From: an uncultured Eubacteriales bacterium
GTDB lineage: Bacteria > Bacillota > Clostridia > Christensenellales > Aristaeellaceae
Direction: 5' to 3'
Length of the DNA: 5,171 bases
Assembly (NCBI GenBank): GCA_902782795.1
Contig: CACZOT010000390.1
Coordinates: 1-5,171 of the forward strand
The position numbers were made by a program, and so were the translations under genes. How positions within the stretch are numbered: the stretch's first letter is position 1; each line of letters opens with the position of its first letter. The notes beneath the pieces were generated by a model that saw only the letters and a list, made by a program, of their open reading frames with translations, did not search any database and was not told the DNA's origin. Positions 4,848 through 5,171 of the stretch are shown in pieces.

Positions 4848-5171
4848 AGCGAAAGACGGCGCGGGAACTCCTGGCGGAATCCTTCCGGGAGCCGGCGCAG
4901 GAGAAGACGGTGGACGCCATCACGGTGCGGGAGATCGTGGAGCGGTGCGGGTACTCCACGGCCACGTTCTACCGGCATTTCCGGGATAAGTACGATCTCA
5001 TCGCCTGGGAGCATTCCCGGCGCGTGGCGGCCATCATGGAACGGGTTGGCCATGATGGCTACACTTGGAAGCAGACCCTGCGGGACGGCGCGCTCATGTT
5101 CGAGCGGGAGCGGGATTATCTCGCCAATCTCCTTCGGCACACCAGCGGCCACGACGCCTTCATCCACTACA
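4844..5171 (+). CDS. TetR/AcrR-family regulator (3' end beyond window)
   Basis: A DNA-binding repressor-type protein; 109 residues are visible and the frame is still open at the right edge. Residues about 6-53 form the TetR helix-turn-helix: ELLAESF, then ITVREIVERCGYSTATFYRH with FRDKYDLIAWEH following. The TFYRHF.DKYDLI core resembles the DhaS-like subgroup of Firmicutes TetR proteins, which has a distinct C-terminal ligand domain. The start ATG at 4844 overlaps the membrane-protein stop (TGA 4845-4847); the nearest ribosome site, GGGGA (4828-4832), is 11 bases away, so translation probably depends on coupling. TetR regulators commonly control the gene they are paired with. Here the regulator is the downstream gene of the operon, so autoregulation from the 4112-4120 promoter is the natural guess. 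The inducer is unknown. Confidence 0.92.
   Translation, partial: MKRKTARELLAESFREPAQEKTVDAITVREIVERCGYSTATFYRHFRDKYDLIAWEHSRRVAAIMERVGHDGYTWKQTLRDGALMFERERDYLANLLRHTSGHDAFIHY

Overview
The window looks like a fragment of a GC-rich (roughly 60-65 % by eye) Gram-positive, Firmicutes/Clostridia-type chromosome. The reasons are a class B sortase, AGGAGG-type ribosome binding sites, an XRE-TPR regulator, a DapF with the clostridial-style KMQGLGND start, a YczE/YitT-type membrane protein, and intrinsic terminators closing the units. The species cannot be named from this sequence. No rRNA, tRNA, CRISPR array, insertion sequence or phage gene is visible.

Bases 1-1443 are the end of a surface operon. 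A class B sortase, cut by the left edge but with its catalytic His, Cys and Arg intact, overlaps by four bases (ATGA) a 266-residue secreted protein of unknown family. A terminator at 1399-1443 closes the unit. Bases 1457-2715 are a self-contained single-gene unit: a good promoter (1483-1511), an XRE-family DNA-binding protein with TPR-like C-terminal repeats (1568-2608), and a very strong terminator with a 20-bp perfect stem (2665-2715).

Bases 2721-3962 are read on the minus strand. dapF (diaminopimelate epimerase, lysine and peptidoglycan precursor pathway) is intact. Downstream of it lies the wreck of an aldo/keto reductase gene of the YghZ type: three recognisable pieces in three reading frames, with two large internal deletions and the catalytic lysine replaced. 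Between dapF and the plus-strand genes on its right (3963-4145) is a compact divergent control region. The dapF promoter there has its TTGACA box exactly in the loop of an inverted repeat. A terminator-like hairpin stands between that promoter and the dapF start, with a second in-frame start codon and Shine-Dalgarno sequence inside it. The two divergent promoters carry the same GTGCTAT extended -10 sequence, facing opposite ways.

Bases 4146-5171 hold a five-helix YczE/YitT-like membrane protein with an internal duplication. It is ATGA-coupled to a TetR-family regulator that runs off the right edge. The pairing suggests that the regulator controls this membrane-protein operon, and possibly the shared divergent region.

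I do not see a clear new multi-gene system. The observations most worth a second look are the dapF leader, the divergent control region, the unidentified secreted partner of the sortase and the reductase pseudogene.
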